Shown here: positions 22,314-35,636 of the stretch, piece by piece | Position numbering within the stretch: the stretch's first letter is position 1 | Layout: each line of letters starts with the position of its first letter | NCBI RefSeq assembly: GCF_014168815.1 | Contig: NZ_AP021972.1 | Location: forward strand, 4,216,001 to 4,280,000 | From: Klebsiella sp. WP3-W18-ESBL-02 | Lineage (GTDB): Bacteria; Pseudomonadota; Gammaproteobacteria; Enterobacterales; Enterobacteriaceae | Length of the DNA stretch: 64,000 nucleotides | Direction of reading: 5' to 3' | Position numbers and translations under genes: made by a program | Notes under the pieces: generated by a model | Seen by the model: only the letters and a program-made list of their open reading frames with translations | The model's database searches: none | What the model was told of the DNA's origin: nothing

Positions 22314-23465
22314 TTAGTCAGCTTGCTTACGCAGGAAGGCCGGGATATCCAGATAATCCGGTTCTTTGGTGGTCTGCGGCGTATTGTCGTTGACCACTTT
22401 TGCTGCCGGTTTCTGCTCTTGGGTCAGCGGCGCCATACCGTGCTGCTGATAGCGATCCAGCGCCGGCTGCGGCGTCTGCTTGTTGGTGACCAGGGTAATC
22501 TCTGGACGTTTGTCCATACCGATACCGGTGGCAACGACGGTCACGCGCAGTTCGTCGTTCATGTCCGGGTCAAGGGAAGTACCGATAACCACGGTCGCAT
22601 TGTCAGAGGCGAACGCACGGATGGTGTTACCCACGGTTTCGAACTCATCCAGACGCAGGTCGAAGCCCGCAGTAATGTTGACCAGCACGCCGCGTGCGCC
22701 GGACAGGTCGATGTCTTCCAGCAGCGGAGAAGAGATAGCCATTTCAGCCGCTTCTTCCGCACGATCTTCACCGCTCGCCACGCCGGAACCCATCATCGCA
22801 TAGCCCATTTCGGACATCACGGTGCGCACGTCTGCAAAGTCGACGTTCATCAGGCCCGGGCGAGTGATCAGCTCAGCGATACCCTGCACTGCGCCTTTCA
22901 GCACGTCGTTCGCCGCGCCAAACGCGTCGAGCAGAGAGATACCGCGACCCAGCACTTTCAGCAGCTTGTCGTTCGGGATGGTGATCAGGGAGTCCACGTG
23001 CTTGGACAGCTCGGTGATACCCTGCTCCGCGAATGCCATACGCTTCTTGCCTTCAAAGTTGAAAGGCTTGGTCACAACGGCAACGGTCAGGATACCTAAA
23101 TCTTTAGCCACTTCCGCAACCACTGGCGCTGCACCGGTACCGGTACCGCCACCCATGCCGGCTGCGATAAACACCATGTCTGCACCGTCTAACGCTGCGC
23201 GCAGCGCTTCGCGGTCTTCGTCGGCCGCGTTACGGCCCACTTCCGGGTTGGCCCCTGCGCCCAGACCTTTGGTAATACCGCTACCGATCTGGATAGTCTG
23301 GCCAACAGCCGTTTTACGCAGTGCCTGTGCGTCGGTGTTAACGGCGAAGAATTCAACGCCTTCGATGCGCTCGCGCACCATGTGTTCAACGGCATTACCG
23401 CCGCCGCCACCGACGCCGATGACTTTAATCACCGCGTCGTTGGTCAGTTCCATAGGTTCAAACAT
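22314..23465 (-). CDS. ftsZ: Cell division GTPase FtsZ
   Basis: FtsZ is the tubulin-like GTPase that forms the Z-ring. The 383 residues equal E. coli. The tubulin signature GGGTGTG lies at 105-111, the synergy-loop aspartates are in [11 protein letters not shown], and a variable linker is followed by the conserved C-terminal peptide [14 protein letters not shown], which binds FtsA, ZipA and ZapD. It is the last gene of the dcw block and follows ftsA by 62 bp. Confidence 0.99.
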   Translation of the reverse strand: MFEPMELTNDAVIKVIGVGGGGGNAVEHMVRERIEGVEFFAVNTDAQALRKTAVGQTIQIGSGITKGLGAGANPEVGRNAADEDREALRAALDGADMVFIAAGMGGGTGTGAAPVVAEVAKDLGILTVAVVTKPFNFEGKKRMAFAEQGITELSKHVDSLITIPNDKLLKVLGRGISLLDAFGAANDVLKGAVQGIAELITRPGLMNVDFADVRTVMSEMGYAMMGSGVASGEDRAEEAAEMAISSPLLEDIDLSGARGVLVNITAGFDLRLDEFETVGNTIRAFASDNATVVIGTSLDPDMNDELRVTVVATGIGMDKRPEITLVTNKQTPQPALDRYQQHGMAPLTQEQKPAAKVVNDNTPQTTKEPDYLDIPAFLRKQAD

Positions 23466-23527
23466 AGTTTCTCTCCGTTTTGTGCCTGTCGCCCGAGACC
23501 GTGAATGTGCGTCGGTCTCTTTAAAAA

Positions 23528-24790
23528 TTAAAACTCTTTGCGTAACCAGCTATTCAGTCGTTTGATCCACGATCCGACCGATGCCGTGACGCGCTTTTCT
23601 ACTTCTGCTTCACCGCTCAGATGGGACTCTTTCCCATAGTGCAGCAGGCCCACCGCCGTTGAATAATACGGCTCCTGGGCATAGTCTGTCAGACCGGTAA
23701 TGTTCAGCGGCGCACCAATACGCACCTGCGTATGGAACACGCGCTGCGCGCAGGCGGCTAAACCTTCAATCTGCGCTGCGCCACCGGTCAACACAATCCC
23801 CGCCGCGAGGTGATGTTTAACCCCCTGCTGACGAAGCTGTTCCTGTAACTGTAAAATCTCTTCATTGACGAGGTTCAGCAGCTCGGTATAACGCGGCTCA
23901 ATGACCTCTGCCAATGTCTGGCGCTGCAGACTGCGCGGCGGACGTCCGCCCACGCTCGGCACTTCAACGCTCTCATCTTTGCCCACAATCGAGCCCAGCG
24001 CGCAGCCGTGGCGCACTTTAATCGCTTCGGCGTCGCTCGGCGGCGTGCCGAATGCATAAGCGATATCGCTGGTCACCACGTTACCCGCATACGGGATCAC
24101 TTTCGTGTGGCGCAGCGCGCCGCCAGTATACACGGCGATATCCATTGTACCGCCACCGATATCCACGACACAGACGCCCAGCTCACGTTCGTCTTCCGTC
24201 AATACGGAATAACTTGACGCCAGCCCGGCGAAAATCAGCTGATCGACCTTCAGCCCACAGCGCTCTACCGCTTTGACGATATTCTTCGCCATATCGTTGT
24301 GGCAGGTAATCAAATGTACCTTGGCCTGCATACGCACGCCGGACAAGCCGACCGGGTTCTTGATCCCTTCCTGGTAATCAATGGCGTATTCCTGCGGAAT
24401 CACGTGCAGAACACGATGTTCATCGCGCACGCGAACCGACTTCGCCGTGTGCACCACGTTCTCAACGTCTTCCAGCGTCACCTCTTCTTCAGAGATGGGC
24501 ACCATACCAATTTCATTTTGACAGCTAATGTGTTTGCCGGAAAGCGCCAGATATACAGAAGAGATCTGGCAATCCGCCATCAGCTCAGCCTGATCGATAG
24601 CGCGCTGTACGCATTTTACTACCGATTCCAGGTCGTTAACTCCGCCTTTATCCATACCCCGGGATGGGCAACTGCCGACCCCAATGATATTAATCACTCC
24701 GTCGGGCAGAACTTCCCCTACTAAAGCGGCCACTTTTGCAGTGCCAATCTCCAGTCCAACTACCAGTTTTCTGTCCGTCGCCTTGATCAT
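23528..24790 (-). CDS. ftsA: Cell division protein FtsA
   Basis: FtsA is an actin-like ATPase that tethers FtsZ to the membrane. The 420 residues match E. coli. The phosphate-binding loops DIGGGTMD and [11 protein letters not shown] are intact, as is the C-terminal amphipathic membrane-targeting helix ([14 protein letters not shown]). It overlaps ftsQ by 4 bases. Confidence 0.98.
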   Translation of the reverse strand: MIKATDRKLVVGLEIGTAKVAALVGEVLPDGVINIIGVGSCPSRGMDKGGVNDLESVVKCVQRAIDQAELMADCQISSVYLALSGKHISCQNEIGMVPISEEEVTLEDVENVVHTAKSVRVRDEHRVLHVIPQEYAIDYQEGIKNPVGLSGVRMQAKVHLITCHNDMAKNIVKAVERCGLKVDQLIFAGLASSYSVLTEDERELGVCVVDIGGGTMDIAVYTGGALRHTKVIPYAGNVVTSDIAYAFGTPPSDAEAIKVRHGCALGSIVGKDESVEVPSVGGRPPRSLQRQTLAEVIEPRYTELLNLVNEEILQLQEQLRQQGVKHHLAAGIVLTGGAAQIEGLAACAQRVFHTQVRIGAPLNITGLTDYAQEPYYSTAVGLLHYGKESHLSGEAEVEKRVTASVGSWIKRLNSWLRKEF

Positions 24791-25620
24791 TGTTGTTCTG
24801 CCTGTGCCTGATTCTGTTGTTGATTAGTATCCGCCGCAGGAGCAGGTTCCCAGCCTACTGCCGCCCCCGAGTCATAACGCAAATCAACATAGCTAATCCG
24901 ATTACCCTCTGTTTGCGCCTGCTGTTCCAGAACCGGATACAGTTCCAGGAAACGCGCCAGCCGCTTCATCGTATCGCCCCGCCCCAGATTCAGCTTGATA
25001 CCGTTATCAAGCGTCAGCTGCCACGAACGGCGCGCGGTCATCGCCGCAACCTTTAACGTGAACTTCCCTTTCGCGAGCACCGCTCCCATGTCGTGATAGC
25101 CCTGCAAGACTTCGCTTGCGCTGCCTTCCGGGCCATAGAGCATAGGCAAATTCTGCTTGCTGGTGCGATCGGCCGGGACGCTGAAGGCCGTGCCTTCTGC
25201 ATCTACCATGTGCTGATCATTCCAACGCGCAATTGGCACATATTCAACCAGATGAATCTTCAATTCGTCCGGCCACTGCTTTCTTACGCTTGCCTGCTTA
25301 ATCCACGGCAGGCGTTCAATCTGGCCCTGAACGATATTCACGTCCTGAGTCATAAAGGTTCCCGGCGATCCCAGCGCCAGGATGGACTGACGAATATCAT
25401 CGTTACGCGTGTAGTGGCGCTCGCCGGTCACCACCAGTTTTGAGATGGGCAAACGTTGCGCATCTTCCATCCAGCCCAGCACGACCCAGCCGCTCACAAA
25501 CACGGTACACAGCACCGCCAGCAGGAACAGGATCCCCGCTAAACGCGTTCCATTATTGCGCCGTGAAGCGGCATACTCTTCTTCTTCACGGTTCCGCGTA
25601 TTCAGCGCAGCCTGCGACAT
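24787..25620 (-). CDS. ftsQ: Cell division protein FtsQ
   Basis: FtsQ is a bitopic membrane protein that binds FtsB-FtsL and links early and late division proteins. The 277 residues compare with 276 in E. coli. A short cytoplasmic tail is followed by a membrane segment near residues 27-50 ([20 protein letters not shown]), then the periplasmic POTRA and beta domains. It follows ddlB by one base and overlaps ftsA by 4 bases. Confidence 0.97.
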   Translation of the reverse strand: MSQAALNTRNREEEEYAASRRNNGTRLAGILFLLAVLCTVFVSGWVVLGWMEDAQRLPISKLVVTGERHYTRNDDIRQSILALGSPGTFMTQDVNIVQGQIERLPWIKQASVRKQWPDELKIHLVEYVPIARWNDQHMVDAEGTAFSVPADRTSKQNLPMLYGPEGSASEVLQGYHDMGAVLAKGKFTLKVAAMTARRSWQLTLDNGIKLNLGRGDTMKRLARFLELYPVLEQQAQTEGNRISYVDLRYDSGAAVGWEPAPAADTNQQQNQAQAEQQ

Positions 25621-25621
25621 A

Positions 25622-26542
25622 TCACCCCGCCAGGTCCAGAATTCGTACTACCAGCTGCGAGAAACTGATTCCCGCCTGTCGCGCCGCCATCGGCACCAGA
25701 CTGTGGCTGGTCATCCCCGGAGACGTGTTCGCTTCCAGTAGATAATACTGCCCGTCACTGTCCTGCATGACATCAATCCGCCCCCACCCCTGGCAACCTA
25801 ACACTTTCCAGGCTTTCAGCACCAGAGATTGCATTGCGGCTTCCTGGGCAGGTTCCTCACAGCCAGGGCAGAAATATTTCGTCTCATCAGAGAGATACTT
25901 CGCCTCATAATCATAGAAGGTTCCGGCTGGTTGGATGCGAACTGACGGTAAAATTTCTTCACCGAGCACCGCCACCGTAAACTCAGGCCCACTGAGCCAT
26001 TTTTCTACCAGAACTTCGTCATCATGTTGAAACGCCTGCGCTAATGCCGGCGCCAGCTGCGCACTCTCGGTCACTTTCGACATGCCGACGCTGGAACCTT
26101 CGCGGCTGGGCTTGACGATCAGCGGCAACCCCAGCCCGGCGAGCTGCGTGAGCACCTCATCCGACAGCCCGTTTTCAAACGCCGCGCGGTCAACGGCCAC
26201 CCACGGAGCAACCGGCAGCCCGGCGCCCTGCCACAGCAATTTGCTGCGCAATTTGTCCATGGAGATAGCCGATGCCATCACCCCGCTGCCGGTATAAGGC
26301 AGCTGAAGCAGATCCAGCAGACCCTGCAGCGTGCCATCTTCCCCGCCGCGGCCGTGCAGCGCAATAAACACTTTCTGAAAACCCATGTTTTTCAACTGGG
26401 TAACATCGGTCTCTTTTGGGTCAACCGCATGAGCATCGACGCCAGACTCGCGCAGCCCCGCCAGCACCGCCGCGCCGGAATTCAGCGATACCTCGCGCTC
26501 GGCGGAGGTCCCGCCGAGAAGAACCGCGATTTTATCAGCCAT
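25622..26542 (-). CDS. ddlB: D-alanine--D-alanine ligase B
   Basis: DdlB makes the D-Ala-D-Ala dipeptide of the peptidoglycan stem. The 306 residues equal E. coli. The ATP-grasp fold is shown by the N-terminal [17 protein letters not shown], the glycine-rich [14 protein letters not shown] and the Mg-binding [11 protein letters not shown] near the end. It overlaps the 3' end of murC by 8 bases. In E. coli, promoters for ftsQAZ lie within this gene. Confidence 0.98.
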   Translation of the reverse strand: MADKIAVLLGGTSAEREVSLNSGAAVLAGLRESGVDAHAVDPKETDVTQLKNMGFQKVFIALHGRGGEDGTLQGLLDLLQLPYTGSGVMASAISMDKLRSKLLWQGAGLPVAPWVAVDRAAFENGLSDEVLTQLAGLGLPLIVKPSREGSSVGMSKVTESAQLAPALAQAFQHDDEVLVEKWLSGPEFTVAVLGEEILPSVRIQPAGTFYDYEAKYLSDETKYFCPGCEEPAQEAAMQSLVLKAWKVLGCQGWGRIDVMQDSDGQYYLLEANTSPGMTSHSLVPMAARQAGISFSQLVVRILDLAG

Positions 26543-28010
26543 GGCGCGGTTCCTCCTGAGTTTGCGGCTTCAGTTTGATTTCAGCTAAGTTACGCGCGAT
26601 TTTACCAATATTTCCCGCGCCTTGAATTAGCACGAGATCATTACCCGTCAGCACAGAAGCCAGCATTTCCGCAACCTGAGCCGGATCGGAGACCAGAATC
26701 GGGTCCACTTTGCCGCGCCCGCGGATGGTACGACACAGCGAGCGGCTGTCGGCCCCCGGAATCGGCGCTTCACCCGCCGGGTAAACATCGAGCATCAGCA
26801 GCGCGTCAACCTGGGTCAATACGTGCGCGAAATCATCGTACAGGTCGCGCGTACGGGTATAACGGTGCGGCTGGAATACCATCACCAGTTTTTTATCCGG
26901 CCAGCCAGCGCGCGCGGCTTTAATCGTCGCATCCACTTCCGTCGGGTGATGACCATAGTCATCCACCAGCATGGCTGAACCTTCTTTGCCGTTGACTTCC
27001 GCCAGCGGGAATTCACCGAGGAAATCAAAGCGGCGACCGGTACCCTGGAAACTTTCCAGCGCGCGCAGAATCGCATCGTCTTCGATACCCTCTTCGGTGG
27101 CTACCGCAACCGCCGCCGCCGCATTCAGGGCGTTATGGCGCCCCGGGGCGTTGAGCGTTACACGCAGGTTGTCTTTATCCTGACGCACCAGCGTGAAGTG
27201 CCCCTGTGGGCCAATCTGCTGGTAACCTTCAACGCGCACGTCGGCGTCATCGCTGAAGCCATAGGTCGTCGTCTGACGGCCCACGCGCGGCAGCAGTTCG
27301 CGAATCACCGGGTCGTCTACGCACATCACCGCGCGGCCATAAAACGGCAGGTTGTGCAGGAAGTTAATAAACGTCTGCTTTAAATTTTCGAAGTCGCCCT
27401 GGTAGGTATCCATATGGTCGGCTTCAATATTGGTGACAATGGCCACCATCGGCTGCAAATGCAGGAACGACGCATCGCTCTCATCCGCTTCCGCAATCAG
27501 GTAACGGCTATTGCCCAGGCGCGCGTGCACGCCCGCCGCTTTCACCAGACCGCCGTTAACGAAGGTCGGGTCCAGCCCGGCTTCCGCATAAATGCTCGCT
27601 ACCATTGCGGTGGTGGTGGTTTTACCGTGCGTCCCGGCAATCGCGATGCCGTGACGAAAACGCATCAGCTCCGCCAGCATCTCGGCGCGGCGAATCACCG
27701 GAATACGTGACTCACGAGCCGCCACAATCTCAGGGTTATCGGCAGAGATCGCCGTTGACACCACAACAACACTCGCATCGCGCACGTTTTCCGGGCGATG
27801 GTTGAAATAAATGGTGGCGCCCAGTTTACTCAACTGCTGGGTCACCGGGTTCGGCGCCAGGTCGGAACCGCTGATCTGATACCCTTCGTTGGCCAGTACT
27901 TCGGCAATACCGCCCATACCGGCGCCGCCGATGCCAACAAAGTGAATGTGCCGGACGCGACGCATCTCGGGCACGATAGAACGCAGTTTCGCCAGTTGTT
28001 GTGTATTCAT
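26535..28010 (-). CDS. murC: UDP-N-acetylmuramate--L-alanine ligase
   Basis: MurC adds the first amino acid, L-Ala, to UDP-MurNAc. The 491 residues equal E. coli. The Mur-ligase P-loop [11 protein letters not shown] begins at residue 126, after the Rossmann-type N-terminal domain ([14 protein letters not shown]). It follows murG by about 50 bp and overlaps ddlB. Confidence 0.98.
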   Translation of the reverse strand: MNTQQLAKLRSIVPEMRRVRHIHFVGIGGAGMGGIAEVLANEGYQISGSDLAPNPVTQQLSKLGATIYFNHRPENVRDASVVVVSTAISADNPEIVAARESRIPVIRRAEMLAELMRFRHGIAIAGTHGKTTTTAMVASIYAEAGLDPTFVNGGLVKAAGVHARLGNSRYLIAEADESDASFLHLQPMVAIVTNIEADHMDTYQGDFENLKQTFINFLHNLPFYGRAVMCVDDPVIRELLPRVGRQTTTYGFSDDADVRVEGYQQIGPQGHFTLVRQDKDNLRVTLNAPGRHNALNAAAAVAVATEEGIEDDAILRALESFQGTGRRFDFLGEFPLAEVNGKEGSAMLVDDYGHHPTEVDATIKAARAGWPDKKLVMVFQPHRYTRTRDLYDDFAHVLTQVDALLMLDVYPAGEAPIPGADSRSLCRTIRGRGKVDPILVSDPAQVAEMLASVLTGNDLVLIQGAGNIGKIARNLAEIKLKPQTQEEPRHG

Positions 28011-28063
28011 TCTCTAAACGCCATCACTTCAAAAATTCGGGCGACGCCATTGCGCCGCGATGA

Positions 28064-29131
28064 TTAAGCCTTTGCTGCCAGGCTGACTTCTTTTGCTACC
28101 CGCTCGGTAGCATCCGGGATAGCCGCCGCGCGCGCGCGTTCGGCCATCTCTAATAAGGTGGTGCGATCCCAGCTTGCCAGGGTCTCGGCCACCGCTTGCG
28201 CCGTGAACTGCGGCTGCTCGTAGATCTTCGCCGCGCCGGCTTTTTCCAGCGGCAGCGCATTCCAGTACTGCTGGCGGTCTTTATGCTGGAACGGGACGAA
28301 AATGGCCGGCAGACCGGCTGCCGCGATTTCGCTGACCGTCAGCGCGCCGGAACGGCACACCACCACGTCGGCCCACGCGTACGCAGCCGCCATGTCGTCA
28401 ATAAATTCAGTCACTTTGTGCTGCGGCTGACCGGCATCGACGTAAGCCTGCTCAACGGTCTGCTGAGCGCCCTTGCCGCTCTGATGCCAGAGGGTGACCG
28501 CATCGCCCAGACGCTGCGCCACCTGCGGCATGGTCTGATTCAGGATGCGCGCGCCCTGAGAGCCGCCAACCACCAGAACGCGGATCGGACCCTCGCGGCC
28601 CACCAGGCGCTGCTCCGGCAGCGGCAGCGCCAGTACGTCAACGCGTACCGGGTTACCTACCACTTCGGCATCCGGGAATGCCCCAGGGAAAGCTTGCATC
28701 ACTTTGCTGGCAATTTTCGCCAGCCATTTGTTCGTCAGCCCGGCAATACCGTTCTGTTCGTGCAGGACCACCGGGATGCCCAGCGACCACGCAGCCAGAC
28801 CGCCTGGGCCGGATACATAGCCGCCCATGCCCAGCACCACGTCCGGCTTAAAGCGCTTCATGATAGCCCGCGCCTGGCGCCAGGCGTTGAAGATACGCAT
28901 CGGCGCCAGCAGCAGGGCCTTCAGGCCTTTACCGCGCAGCCCGGAAATATGGATAAAATCAATCTCAATGCCGTGCTTCGGTACGAGGTCGGCTTCCATA
29001 CGATCGGCGGTTCCCAGCCAGCGAACCTGCCAGCCCTGATCCATTAAATGGTGCGCAACCGCCAGCCCGGGGAACACGTGTCCGCCGGTACCGCCCGCCA
29101 TCACCATTAGCCGCTTTGTTTGACCGCTCAT
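28064..29131 (-). CDS. murG: UDP-GlcNAc:lipid I N-acetylglucosaminyltransferase MurG
   Basis: MurG is a peripheral inner-face enzyme that converts lipid I to lipid II. The 355 residues equal E. coli. The G-loops [14 protein letters not shown] near the N-terminus and [11 protein letters not shown], and the UDP-GlcNAc site in [11 protein letters not shown], are intact. It overlaps ftsW by 4 bases. Confidence 0.98.
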   Translation of the reverse strand: MSGQTKRLMVMAGGTGGHVFPGLAVAHHLMDQGWQVRWLGTADRMEADLVPKHGIEIDFIHISGLRGKGLKALLLAPMRIFNAWRQARAIMKRFKPDVVLGMGGYVSGPGGLAAWSLGIPVVLHEQNGIAGLTNKWLAKIASKVMQAFPGAFPDAEVVGNPVRVDVLALPLPEQRLVGREGPIRVLVVGGSQGARILNQTMPQVAQRLGDAVTLWHQSGKGAQQTVEQAYVDAGQPQHKVTEFIDDMAAAYAWADVVVCRSGALTVSEIAAAGLPAIFVPFQHKDRQQYWNALPLEKAGAAKIYEQPQFTAQAVAETLASWDRTTLLEMAERARAAAIPDATERVAKEVSLAAKA

Positions 29132-30399
29132 CGAGAACCTCGGGTAAACGCCTGTGCTTTCTCCAGGCGAGTTTCATAATCAATTCGTAACAAGAACATA
29201 ATGGCAGTCGACATAATCAGAAGACTGGAGCCGCCGTAGCTGATCAGAGGCAGCGTCAGGCCTTTCGTCGGCAGCATACCGGCCGCCGCCCCTACGTTCA
29301 CCAACGCCTGGAAACTGAACCATACGCCGATTGCGCAAGCCAGGAAGCCAGAAAAACGTTGGTTAATCTCCAGCGCTTTGCGACCGATGGACATGGCGCG
29401 GAAAGCGACGAAGAATACCATTAAAAGTGCCAGTACCACACCGATATAACCCAATTCCTCGCCGATGATGGCGAAGATGAAGTCGGTGTGCGCCTCAGGC
29501 AGGTACTCCAGTTTCTGTACCGAGTTACCTAACCCCTGCCCCCACATCTCGCCACGGCCGAAGGCCATCAGGGATTGAGTCAGCTGGTAGCCGCTGCCGA
29601 ACGGGTCTTCCCACGGGTTCCAGAAGGAGGTCACACGGCGAATACGATACGGTTCGGCGAGGATCAGCAGTACGACCGCGGAGATCCCCATGCCGATGAT
29701 GGCGATGAACTGCCACAGCTTGGCGCCCGCCAGGAACAGCATCGCCAGGGTGGTCACAAACAGCACCACCACGGTACCCAGGTCAGGCTGCGCCAGCAGT
29801 AAAATCGCCAGTACGAAAATCACGCCCATTGGCTTTAAGAAGCCGCGCAGGTTGTTGCGCACCTCGTCAGCTTTACGCACCAGATAGTTGGCGATATAGC
29901 AGAACAGCGACAGCTTGGTCAGCTCGGCAGGCTGAATACGCAGCGGGCCAAAGGCAATCCAGCGCGATGCCCCGTTAACCGAGCTCCCCACCACCAGTAC
30001 AATCAGCAGCATCCCGATAGAGGCGATCAGCATGAACGTACTGTGCTTCTGCCAGAACGACATCGGCAGTCGCAGCGTCACCAGCGCCAGCACAAACGCC
30101 AGCAGAATATAAAGGCCGTCACGCTTAGCGAACAGGAACGGGTCGTTCGCCAGACGCTGGCCCACCGGCATCGACGCCGAGGTCACCATAATGAAACCAA
30201 TCGCCGCCAGGCCAAGCGTCAGCCACAGCAGCGTGCGGTCGTACATAATCAGGCTGTCGGTATCTTTCTCCCGGGAGCCCATCACCCAGCCCTTCAGCGC
30301 CGCGAACATCCAGCCGAATAGCCACGCGAACGCGCGCATACCCGGCACACGCGGCAGGCGTAGCCGCGGCAGTCTCAGGCGCGGGAGAGACAAACGCAT
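29128..30399 (-). CDS. ftsW: Septal peptidoglycan polymerase FtsW (SEDS family)
   Basis: FtsW is the SEDS glycosyltransferase that works with FtsI at the septum. I chose the ATG at 30399, which overlaps the murD stop by one base (TGATG) and gives 423 residues; E. coli has 414. The extra length is at the N-terminus, where the cytoplasmic tail repeats LPRLR three times. About ten membrane segments follow. The catalytic-region stretch [17 protein letters not shown] is intact. Confidence 0.96.
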   Translation of the reverse strand: MRLSLPRLRLPRLRLPRVPGMRAFAWLFGWMFAALKGWVMGSREKDTDSLIMYDRTLLWLTLGLAAIGFIMVTSASMPVGQRLANDPFLFAKRDGLYILLAFVLALVTLRLPMSFWQKHSTFMLIASIGMLLIVLVVGSSVNGASRWIAFGPLRIQPAELTKLSLFCYIANYLVRKADEVRNNLRGFLKPMGVIFVLAILLLAQPDLGTVVVLFVTTLAMLFLAGAKLWQFIAIIGMGISAVVLLILAEPYRIRRVTSFWNPWEDPFGSGYQLTQSLMAFGRGEMWGQGLGNSVQKLEYLPEAHTDFIFAIIGEELGYIGVVLALLMVFFVAFRAMSIGRKALEINQRFSGFLACAIGVWFSFQALVNVGAAAGMLPTKGLTLPLISYGGSSLLIMSTAIMFLLRIDYETRLEKAQAFTRGSR

Positions 30400-31715
30400 C
30401 AACCTAACTCCCTGGCAAGACGAGCAAACACGTCGCCGCGCTGCTCAAAACTCTTAAACTGATCGAGGCTGGCGCACGCGGGCGACAGCAGCACCATATC
30501 GCCCGCTTTGACCTGCGGCGCAATCAGGCGCATTGCCTGCTCCATCGTTTCCGTCTGGGTGGCGATTTCCGGACGCAGTGCGGCCAGCTCGCCGCCGTCG
30601 CGGCCAAAGCAGAACAGACGAATATTGTCGCCGGTGAGGTAGCGCTGCAGCGGCATAAAGTCGGCCGATTTACCGTCGCCGCCCAGCAGCAGGTAAAGCG
30701 TCCCGGCAACGTGCAGGCCATTTAAGGCCGCTTCGGTACTGCCGACGTTGGTCGCTTTTGAATCGTTAATCCAGCGCACACCGTTATGATCCAGCACAAT
30801 CTGGAAACGATGGGCCAGGCCGGTAAAGGTGGTCAGCGCTTTGAGGCTGGTTGCACGCGGCAGACCGGCGGCATCCGCCAGCGCCAGCGCCGCCAGGGCA
30901 TTGCTGTAGTTATGCTGCCCGGTTAGCGGCATTTCTTTCACGTTGAGGACCTTTTCGCCCTTCACGCGCAGCCAGGTTTCGCCCTGCTGGCGGTTAAGGT
31001 GATAGTCGCCAACGTCAACGCCAAAGCTCACGCAGCGTTCATCGGCACCGCGCACCGGCATGGTCAGGCCATCGTCGGCATTCACCACGCACACGTTGGC
31101 ATGTTCATACACCCGCAGCTTCGCAGCGCGATACTGCTGCATACCCAGCGGGTAGCGGTCCATGTGATCTTCGGTCACGTTGAGAATGGTTGCCGCCACC
31201 GCGTGCAGACTGGAGGTGGTTTCCAGCTGGAAGCTGGAAAGCTCAAGCACGTACAGCTCGCGGGACGGATCGAGCAGCATCAGCGCAGGCAGGCCGATAT
31301 TCCCGCCGACGCCGACGTTAACGCCCGCCGCTTTTGCCATTTCACCCACCAGCGTGGTAACGGTGCTTTTCCCGTTGGAACCGGTGATGGCAACAATCGG
31401 CGCCTGTGCTTCACGGCAAAACAGTTCGATATCGCCAACGATTTCAATCCCGGCATCCGCGGCCCGACTCAGCGCCGGATGCGCCAGCGCGATACCAGGG
31501 CTGGCAACGATCAGGTCGGCTGCCATCAGCCAGTCTTCGTTCAGACCGCCAACATACCGCTCGACCGATTCCGGCAGTTTATCCAGACCGGGCGGCGTCG
31601 CTCGGGTATCCATTACGCGCGGCGTGACGCTCTGCGCGAGGAAGAAATCCACGCAGGACAGCCCGGTCAGTCCAAGACCAATGATGACGACGTTTTTACC
31701 CTGGTAATCTGCCAT
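30399..31715 (-). CDS. murD: UDP-MurNAc-L-alanine--D-glutamate ligase
   Basis: MurD adds D-glutamate to UDP-MurNAc-L-Ala. The 438 residues equal E. coli. The ATP site [17 protein letters not shown] lies near residues 110-126. It follows mraY by 2 bp and shares one base with ftsW, so it is part of the tightly packed dcw operon. Confidence 0.98.
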   Translation of the reverse strand: MADYQGKNVVIIGLGLTGLSCVDFFLAQSVTPRVMDTRATPPGLDKLPESVERYVGGLNEDWLMAADLIVASPGIALAHPALSRAADAGIEIVGDIELFCREAQAPIVAITGSNGKSTVTTLVGEMAKAAGVNVGVGGNIGLPALMLLDPSRELYVLELSSFQLETTSSLHAVAATILNVTEDHMDRYPLGMQQYRAAKLRVYEHANVCVVNADDGLTMPVRGADERCVSFGVDVGDYHLNRQQGETWLRVKGEKVLNVKEMPLTGQHNYSNALAALALADAAGLPRATSLKALTTFTGLAHRFQIVLDHNGVRWINDSKATNVGSTEAALNGLHVAGTLYLLLGGDGKSADFMPLQRYLTGDNIRLFCFGRDGGELAALRPEIATQTETMEQAMRLIAPQVKAGDMVLLSPACASLDQFKSFEQRGDVFARLARELG

Positions 31716-31717
31716 GA

Positions 31718-32800
31718 TTAACGTACCTTCAGCGTTGCCAGGCCAATCAGCACCAGCATCAGCGAAATAATCCAGAAGCGCACGATAACGCGCGGTTCCG
31801 GCCAGCCTTTGAGTTCATAGTGGTGGTGAATTGGCGCCATTCGGAAGATGCGCTGACCGCGCAGCTTGAAGGAACCGACCTGCAGAATCACCGACAGGGT
31901 TTCCACCACGAAGACGCCGCCCATGATCACCAGCAGGAACTCCTGGCGCAGCAGCACGGCAATAATGCCCAGCGCGCCGCCCAGCGCCAGTGAACCGACG
32001 TCGCCCATAAAGACCTGCGCCGGATAGGTGTTGAACCACAGGAAGCCTAAGCCCGCGCCGACGATCGCCGTACAGACGATCACCAGCTCACCCGCGTGAC
32101 GCAGATAAGGGATGTGCAGATAGCTGGCAAAGTTCATGTTACCGGTCGCCCACGCCACCAGCGCAAAGCCCGCCGCCACGAATACGGTCGGCATAATCGC
32201 TAGGCCATCAAGACCGTCGGTCAGGTTGACCGCGTTGCCGGTACCCACGATGACGAAGTAGGCCAGCAGGATGTAGAACAGGCCCAGCTGCGGCATCACG
32301 TCTTTAAAGAACGGCACCACCAGCTCGGTCGCCGGCGTATCTTTACCGGCCAGGTACAGCGCAAAGGCCACGCCCAGCGCAATCACCGACATCCAGAAAT
32401 ATTTCCAGCGGGCGATCAGGCCCTTAGTGTCTTTACGCACCACTTTGCGGTAGTCATCGACAAAACCGATAATGCCGTAGCCGATAAGCACCGTCAGCAC
32501 GCACCAAACGTACGGGTTAGACGGATAGGCCCACAGCAGTACGGAAACCGTAATCGCGGTCAGGATCATGATCCCGCCCATGGTGGGAGTACCGCGCTTG
32601 CTAAAGTGCGATTCCGGACCGTCGTTACGAACAACCTGGCCGAAGGACATTTTTTGTAAGCGGGCAATCATGCGCGGGCCCATCCACAAAGAGATGAACA
32701 GCGCGGTCAGCAGGCTGACGATGGCGCGAAACGTCAGATAGGAAAAGACGTTAAAGCCGGAATAATATTTGACCAGATGTTCGGCCAGCCACACTAACAT
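31718..32800 (-). CDS. mraY: Phospho-MurNAc-pentapeptide translocase MraY
   Basis: MraY transfers phospho-MurNAc-pentapeptide to undecaprenyl phosphate, making lipid I. The 360 residues equal E. coli, with ten membrane segments. The metal-binding DDYRK near residues 115-119, the [10 protein letters not shown] loop and the [11 protein letters not shown] loop near the C-terminus are intact. It overlaps murF by 7 bases. Confidence 0.98.
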   Translation of the reverse strand: MLVWLAEHLVKYYSGFNVFSYLTFRAIVSLLTALFISLWMGPRMIARLQKMSFGQVVRNDGPESHFSKRGTPTMGGIMILTAITVSVLLWAYPSNPYVWCVLTVLIGYGIIGFVDDYRKVVRKDTKGLIARWKYFWMSVIALGVAFALYLAGKDTPATELVVPFFKDVMPQLGLFYILLAYFVIVGTGNAVNLTDGLDGLAIMPTVFVAAGFALVAWATGNMNFASYLHIPYLRHAGELVIVCTAIVGAGLGFLWFNTYPAQVFMGDVGSLALGGALGIIAVLLRQEFLLVIMGGVFVVETLSVILQVGSFKLRGQRIFRMAPIHHHYELKGWPEPRVIVRFWIISLMLVLIGLATLKVR

Positions 32801-34152
32801 GTCCCGTTCTCCTGTAAAGCGCGTACGACCTGTTCCATGGCGGCACTGCGTGATCCTTTCACCAGAATGGTGATCGTTTTATGTTCATTAATCAGCGATT
32901 TCAGACGCGCAACCACTGCCGATTTCTCGGTGAAGTGCTCCCCTGCCCCGCTCGCCTCGCTGATCGCCTGGCTTAATTTGCCAACGCTCAGCACGCGGTC
33001 AATACCGGCGGTTTTGGCCGCCTCGCCAACCTGGGTGTGACAGGCTTCGCTCTCAACACCCAGCTCACCCATATCGCCTACCACCAGCACGCGGTAGCCC
33101 GGCATTTCAGCCAGCACCTGCACGGCGGCCGTCATCGAACCGACGTTGGCGTTATAGGAGTCGTCCAGCAGCAGCTGGTTGTCTGCCAACTGAATCGGGA
33201 ACAGACGCCCCGGCACCGCTTTCAGCTGCGCCAGACCGGCTTTCACCGCGCTTAATTCTGCACCCACCGCCGTCGACAGCGCGGTAGCCGCCAGCGCATT
33301 GGCGATATTATGCCGACCCGGCAGCGGCAGCAGGACCTCTACGCTGCCCTTCGGCGTACGCAGAGTAAATTCGGTGCCCTGAGCGGTAATACGCACGTTT
33401 TCAGCGCCAAAGTCGCTGCCCGCCGTATTTGGCGAGAAGCGCCATACGGTGCGATCGCCGATCGCCTTCTGCCAGTTAGGCCAGTCGTTGTTGTCGGCGT
33501 TGAGAATCGCAATGCCGTTTTCCGATAGGCCGGTAAAAATTTCGCCTTTGGCTTTCGCCACGCCCGCCAGTGAACCAAAGCCTTCTAAATGCGCGGCCGC
33601 CAGGTTATTGACCAGCGCCGCTTCCGGGCGGGTCAGGCTCACGGTCCAGGCGATTTCGCCCTGATGGTTAGCGCCTAACTCAATCACCGCATACTGATGC
33701 TCTGCGGTCAGGCGCAGTAGTGTCATCGGCACGCCGATGTCATTATTTAGATTGCCCGCGGTATACAGCGTGTTGCCGCACTGGCTCAAAATGGCAGCGG
33801 TCATCTCTTTGACCGAGGTTTTACCGGAGGAGCCGGTCAGCGCGACCACGCGCGCCGGTACCTGCTGGCGAACCCAGGCTGCCAGCTCACCAAACGCCTG
33901 GCGGGTATCGCTCACCACCAGCTGCGGAAGGTCGATGTCCAGCTTACGGCTGACCAGCAGCGCGCCTGCGCCGCCGTCTTTTGCCGTTTGCGCAAAATCA
34001 TGCGCGTCAAAACGCTCACCCTTTAGCGCCACAAACAGGCAGCCTGCGGTTAATTTGCGGGTGTCGGTAGTAACGTCGGTAATCTGGCGATCGTCGCCGT
34101 GCAGTTCGCCGCGCAGCGTGTCGGCCAACTGACTCAAGGTAACGCTAATCAT
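32794..34152 (-). CDS. murF: UDP-MurNAc-tripeptide--D-Ala-D-Ala ligase
   Basis: MurF adds the D-Ala-D-Ala made by DdlB and completes the pentapeptide precursor. The 452 residues equal E. coli. The P-loop [14 protein letters not shown] is near residue 105. It overlaps murE by 4 bases and mraY by 7. Confidence 0.98.
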   Translation of the reverse strand: MISVTLSQLADTLRGELHGDDRQITDVTTDTRKLTAGCLFVALKGERFDAHDFAQTAKDGGAGALLVSRKLDIDLPQLVVSDTRQAFGELAAWVRQQVPARVVALTGSSGKTSVKEMTAAILSQCGNTLYTAGNLNNDIGVPMTLLRLTAEHQYAVIELGANHQGEIAWTVSLTRPEAALVNNLAAAHLEGFGSLAGVAKAKGEIFTGLSENGIAILNADNNDWPNWQKAIGDRTVWRFSPNTAGSDFGAENVRITAQGTEFTLRTPKGSVEVLLPLPGRHNIANALAATALSTAVGAELSAVKAGLAQLKAVPGRLFPIQLADNQLLLDDSYNANVGSMTAAVQVLAEMPGYRVLVVGDMGELGVESEACHTQVGEAAKTAGIDRVLSVGKLSQAISEASGAGEHFTEKSAVVARLKSLINEHKTITILVKGSRSAAMEQVVRALQENGTC

Positions 34153-35636
34153 GCTACGACTCCCAGCAGACGCGCTGCGGTCACGCGGTCGGAGTAATCC
34201 AGACGGCGATTACCGACAATCTGATAATCTTCATGGCCCTTGCCAGCCAGCAGCACCACGTCATTTTCTTGCGCCTGCATGATGGCGCTGGTGACCGCTT
34301 CCGCGCGGCCTTCCATCACCTTCGCATGCCCGGCATCGACCATCCCGGCCAGAATGTCGTTGATAATGGCGCGCGGCTCTTCGGTACGCGGGTTGTCATC
34401 GGTGACAACGGCAATATCGGCGAATTCTTCGGCGATCGCGCCCATCAGCGGACGCTTGCCTTTATCACGGTCACCGCCGCAGCCAAAGACGCACCACAGC
34501 GTGCCCGTACAGTGCAGACGTGCGGCCTGCAGCGCTTTTTCCAGCGCATCCGGCGTATGGGCGTAATCGACCACCACCGTCGGTTTGCCCGGCGCGCTGA
34601 ACACTTCCATTCGGCCGCAGACCGGCTGTAAGCGGGCCGCGGTGTTCAACAGATCGCTGAGCGAATAGTCCAGCGCCAGCAGCGTTGCCAGCGCCAGCAG
34701 CAGGTTGCTGACGTTAAAGGCGCCCATCAGGCGGCTTTCGATCTCGCCTTCACCCCAGCTGGAGTCGAAGCGAATCGTGGCGCCGCTGTCGTGATAGTTA
34801 ACGGCAGTGGCTTTCAGCCAGCGGCCGTGGCAGTTCGGGTTGATATGGTCTTCCATGGACACCGCCACCGCATCCGGCAGTCGGCCAAGCCAGCGACGGC
34901 CCACTTCGTCATCGGCGTTCACAATCGCCTGACCGCAGTGGTGAGTGGAGTAGAGCAGCCATTTCGCCGCTTCGTAGTGCTCCATATCGCCATGGTAATC
35001 CAGGTGATCGCGGCTCAGGTTGGTGAAGACCGAGGCGGCAAACTTGAGCGCCGCGACGCGGTGCTGCACCAGGCCGTGGGAAGAGACTTCCATCGCCGCC
35101 ATCGTCGCGCCTTCAGCCACCAGGCCTGCGAGCACGTGCTGGACATCAACGGCAGAACCGGTGGTGTTTTCCGTCGGGATCACTTTCCCCAGCAGGCCGT
35201 TGCCTATGGTGCCCATCACCGCGCTGGTTTCGCCCAGCAGCTGGCACCACTGCGCAATCAGCTGCGTGGTGGTGGTTTTGCCGTTAGTGCCGGTCACGCC
35301 AACCAGATGCAGGCGTTCGGACGGCTCATGGTAAAAACGCCCGGCCAGCGCCGACAGACGTTCGTTTAACTGACTGAGGTAAATAACCGGCACGCCGTGA
35401 ACTTCACGAATTTCACCGTCGGTCGCTTCATCTTTTGCCTCGGCGACAATGGCAGCAACACCTTGCGCAATTGCCTGCGGGATATAACGACGCCCGTCCG
35501 CCTGATGACCTACTACTGCCACGAACAGATCGCCCGATGCAGCCACACGGCTGTCGAGCGTCATCTCTCGCAGTGCTCGCTCCGGTGCATTCGGCACCCA
35601 CGGAGCAAGAAGGTCGCGCAAATTACGATCTGCCAC
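34149..35636 (-). CDS. murE: UDP-MurNAc-dipeptide--meso-diaminopimelate ligase
   Basis: MurE adds meso-diaminopimelate to the growing stem peptide. The 495 residues equal E. coli. The P-loop [15 protein letters not shown] is intact, and the motif [10 protein letters not shown] shows that the substrate is meso-DAP and not lysine, as expected for a Gram-negative. It overlaps the end of ftsI by 14 bases. Confidence 0.98.
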   Translation of the reverse strand: MADRNLRDLLAPWVPNAPERALREMTLDSRVAASGDLFVAVVGHQADGRRYIPQAIAQGVAAIVAEAKDEATDGEIREVHGVPVIYLSQLNERLSALAGRFYHEPSERLHLVGVTGTNGKTTTTQLIAQWCQLLGETSAVMGTIGNGLLGKVIPTENTTGSAVDVQHVLAGLVAEGATMAAMEVSSHGLVQHRVAALKFAASVFTNLSRDHLDYHGDMEHYEAAKWLLYSTHHCGQAIVNADDEVGRRWLGRLPDAVAVSMEDHINPNCHGRWLKATAVNYHDSGATIRFDSSWGEGEIESRLMGAFNVSNLLLALATLLALDYSLSDLLNTAARLQPVCGRMEVFSAPGKPTVVVDYAHTPDALEKALQAARLHCTGTLWCVFGCGGDRDKGKRPLMGAIAEEFADIAVVTDDNPRTEEPRAIINDILAGMVDAGHAKVMEGRAEAVTSAIMQAQENDVVLLAGKGHEDYQIVGNRRLDYSDRVTAARLLGVVA

